Shown here piece after piece: positions 62,925 through 64,000 of a stretch of 64,000 bases of DNA (position 1 is its first letter; each line of letters opens with the position of its first letter). Both the position numbers and the translations under genes were made by a program. The DNA lies in the NCBI GenBank assembly GCA_900316745.1, contig ONEB01000007.1:32251-96250 (forward strand). The letters are read 5' to 3'. Source of the stretch: an uncultured Eubacteriales bacterium. Lineage in GTDB: Bacteria > Bacillota > Clostridia > Oscillospirales > Oscillospiraceae. Under the pieces are notes generated by a model. It was not told the DNA's origin, did no database searches, and saw only the letters and a list, made by a program, of their open reading frames with translations.

Positions 62925-63833
62925 ATGCTGTACGATATCATCGTCATCGGCGGCGGCCCCGCGGGGCTCACCGCCGCCGTCTATGCCAGACGCGCGGGAA
63001 AGACCGTGCTCATCATCGAAAAGAACACCTTCGGCGGGCAGATCACCTGGTCGCCGCGTGTGGAAAACTTCCCCGGCTTTGCCTCGATCTCCGGCACGGA
63101 GCTCGGCGATCTCATGACGAATCAGGCCATGGATCAGGGCGCCGAGGTCGAGCTCGAGGAGGTCAGCGCCGTCACGGACGGCGCGGGCTGCAAGCTCGTG
63201 CACTGCGTCTCGGGCGCGGAGTTTCAGGCGCGCGCCGTCATCCTCGCCACGGGCGCAAAGCCCCGCCCGCTGGGTGTGGAGCGTGAGGAAGACCTCACCG
63301 GCAGCGGCGTGAACTACTGCGCGGTGTGCGACGGCGCGTTCTATGCCGGGGCTCCCGTCGCCGTCGTGGGCGGCGGCAACAGCGCCTTGCAGGACGCGAT
63401 GCTCCTGAGCGAAACGTGCAGCAAGGTCTATCTCATCCACAGACGCGACAGCTTCCGCGGCGAGCAGAAGCTCGCGGAAGCGCTCAGCGGGAAAGCGAAC
63501 GTGGAGCTGGTCTTAAACGCAAGCGTCACGGAGCTGCTCGGCGCGGATGAGCTCAGCGGCGTGATGGTCGAGCAAAACGGCGTTCAGCGCAGGCTGGATG
63601 TTGAGGGGCTCTTTGTCGCCGTCGGTCATCAGCCGGACAACGCGGCCTTTTCCGCGCTTCTCGAGCTGGACGCGCGCGGCTACGCCGACTCCGACGAGAC
63701 CTGCCGCACGCTGACGCCGGGCTTCTTCGTCGCGGGCGACTGCCGCAAGAAGGGCGTGCACCAGCTCACCACCGCCGTCGCCGACGGCGCGACCGCGGCA
63801 TTGGCGGCCGTAAACTATATCGACACGCTGTAA
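62925..63833 (+). CDS. trxB: Thioredoxin-disulfide reductase
   Basis: FAD/NADPH enzyme that reduces thioredoxin-like proteins. The 302-residue product has the FAD motif GGGPAGLTAA (9-18), the redox-active pair in CAVCDG (Cys132, Cys135; CATCDG is usual), the NADPH motif GGGNSALQDA and the final FAD-binding GDCRKKGVHQLTTAVADG. AAGGAG lies 7 bases before the start. Directly after nrdD, it probably feeds electrons to the redoxin domain fused to NrdD. No free thioredoxin gene is adjacent. Confidence 0.93.
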   Translation: MLYDIIVIGGGPAGLTAAVYARRAGKTVLIIEKNTFGGQITWSPRVENFPGFASISGTELGDLMTNQAMDQGAEVELEEVSAVTDGAGCKLVHCVSGAEFQARAVILATGAKPRPLGVEREEDLTGSGVNYCAVCDGAFYAGAPVAVVGGGNSALQDAMLLSETCSKVYLIHRRDSFRGEQKLAEALSGKANVELVLNASVTELLGADELSGVMVEQNGVQRRLDVEGLFVAVGHQPDNAAFSALLELDARGYADSDETCRTLTPGFFVAGDCRKKGVHQLTTAVADGATAALAAVNYIDTL

Positions 63834-63842
63834 AAACAAGAA

Positions 63843-63868
63843 CGGGCGGCAGATTGCCGCCCCTACGG
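63843..63868 (+). repeat. CGGGCGG...CCGCCCCTACGG palindrome, single copy
   Basis: CGGGCGG-CAGATTG-CCGCCCCTACGG, then TTCT, the same stem and tail as the copies at 37.4 and 54.8 kb. It lies just after trxB. Confidence 0.88.
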
Positions 63869-63906
63869 TTCTACGTTAGCCAAATCAAATCATCAGCATA
63901 CAAAAG

Positions 63907-63943
63907 GGCGCGTTGCAAAACGGAAATTTTGCAGCGCGCCTTT
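63907..63943 (+). terminator. Terminator of the nrdG-nrdD-trxB operon
   Basis: GGCGCGTTGCAAAA / TTTTGCAGCGCGCC (14 bp with one G-U pair) followed by TTT. No gene is seen from here to the end of the window. Confidence 0.72.
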
Positions 63944-64000
63944 CTCAACGAGAAAAAGCAAAGAAAAGCCGAGAGATTGTGGAAAGCCCTCCGCAATTCT

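Overview
The window is a GC-rich chromosomal segment of an anaerobic, endospore-forming Gram-positive bacterium, most likely a Clostridia member of the Oscillospiraceae type. The evidence is a dlt (D-alanylation) operon, the sporulation genes yqfC, yqfD and ylbJ, the Firmicute block recO-yqzL-era-ybeY-phoH, a class III (oxygen-sensitive) ribonucleotide reductase, a two-gene SufCB system, and AGGAGG-type ribosome binding sites. There is no rRNA, tRNA, CRISPR array, intact prophage or recognisable transposase. Nearly all of it is core chromosome. Accessory signals are limited to dispersed palindromes, one 105-bp MITE-like element and an orphan phage-type gene at 17.7 kb.

Layout. 0.1-1.4 kb: ilvA on the minus strand. 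1.5-8.6 kb: plus-strand operon of a large VCBS-repeat lipoprotein, then dltA-dltC-dltB-dltD-like and a 47-residue dltX-like gene. 8.6-17.1 kb (minus): lysS, greA, ctpA, an EnvC/PcsB-like hydrolase, ftsX, ftsE, a CdaR regulator and an RsuA-type pseudouridine synthase. 17.1-19.5 kb: a DUF4830 protein, a DUF6291-like orphan and a family I.5-like lipase. 19.6-24.2 kb (minus): str operon rpsL-rpsG-fusA-tuf. 24.4-29.4 kb: gltA divergent from acn-icd, the oxidative half of the TCA cycle. 29.4-34.1 kb (minus): a SGNH-vWA membrane protein with its partner, and a glycine-riboswitch-controlled alsT. 34.1-43.8 kb (minus): an ABC-2 exporter, a coiled-coil protein, coaD, rsmD, uvrC, an EamA exporter, ptsH, mutS2 and recO. 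43.8-47.8 kb (minus): yqzL, era, ybeY, phoH, yqfD, yqfC, divergent from ylbJ. 48.9-55.7 kb (minus): an HD hydrolase, sufB, sufC, plsY, der, a DUF512 radical SAM protein, rpmF and yceD. 55.8-59.5 kb (plus): a pseudouridine synthase, a potassium channel, a TSCPD protein and pepT. 59.6-63.8 kb (plus): nrdG-nrdD-trxB behind paired NrdR-type boxes.

How the genes work together. The dlt cluster should put D-alanine on teichoic acids. Here it is led by a lipoprotein of unknown role and ends, rather than begins, with the DltX-like gene. FtsEX and the EnvC-like hydrolase form the septal peptidoglycan-splitting module. GltA, Acn and Icd make 2-oxoglutarate. NrdG activates NrdD, whose C-terminus carries a fused CPNC redoxin domain, and TrxB next to it is the obvious electron source. 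The yqfC and ylbJ operons diverge from one overlapping pair of sigma-E-like promoters. The most notable points are the DltX-like peptide and its lipoprotein neighbour, the NrdD-redoxin fusion with its NrdR boxes, an 11-residue insertion in EF-Tu, the interlocked sporulation promoters, and the repeat families.
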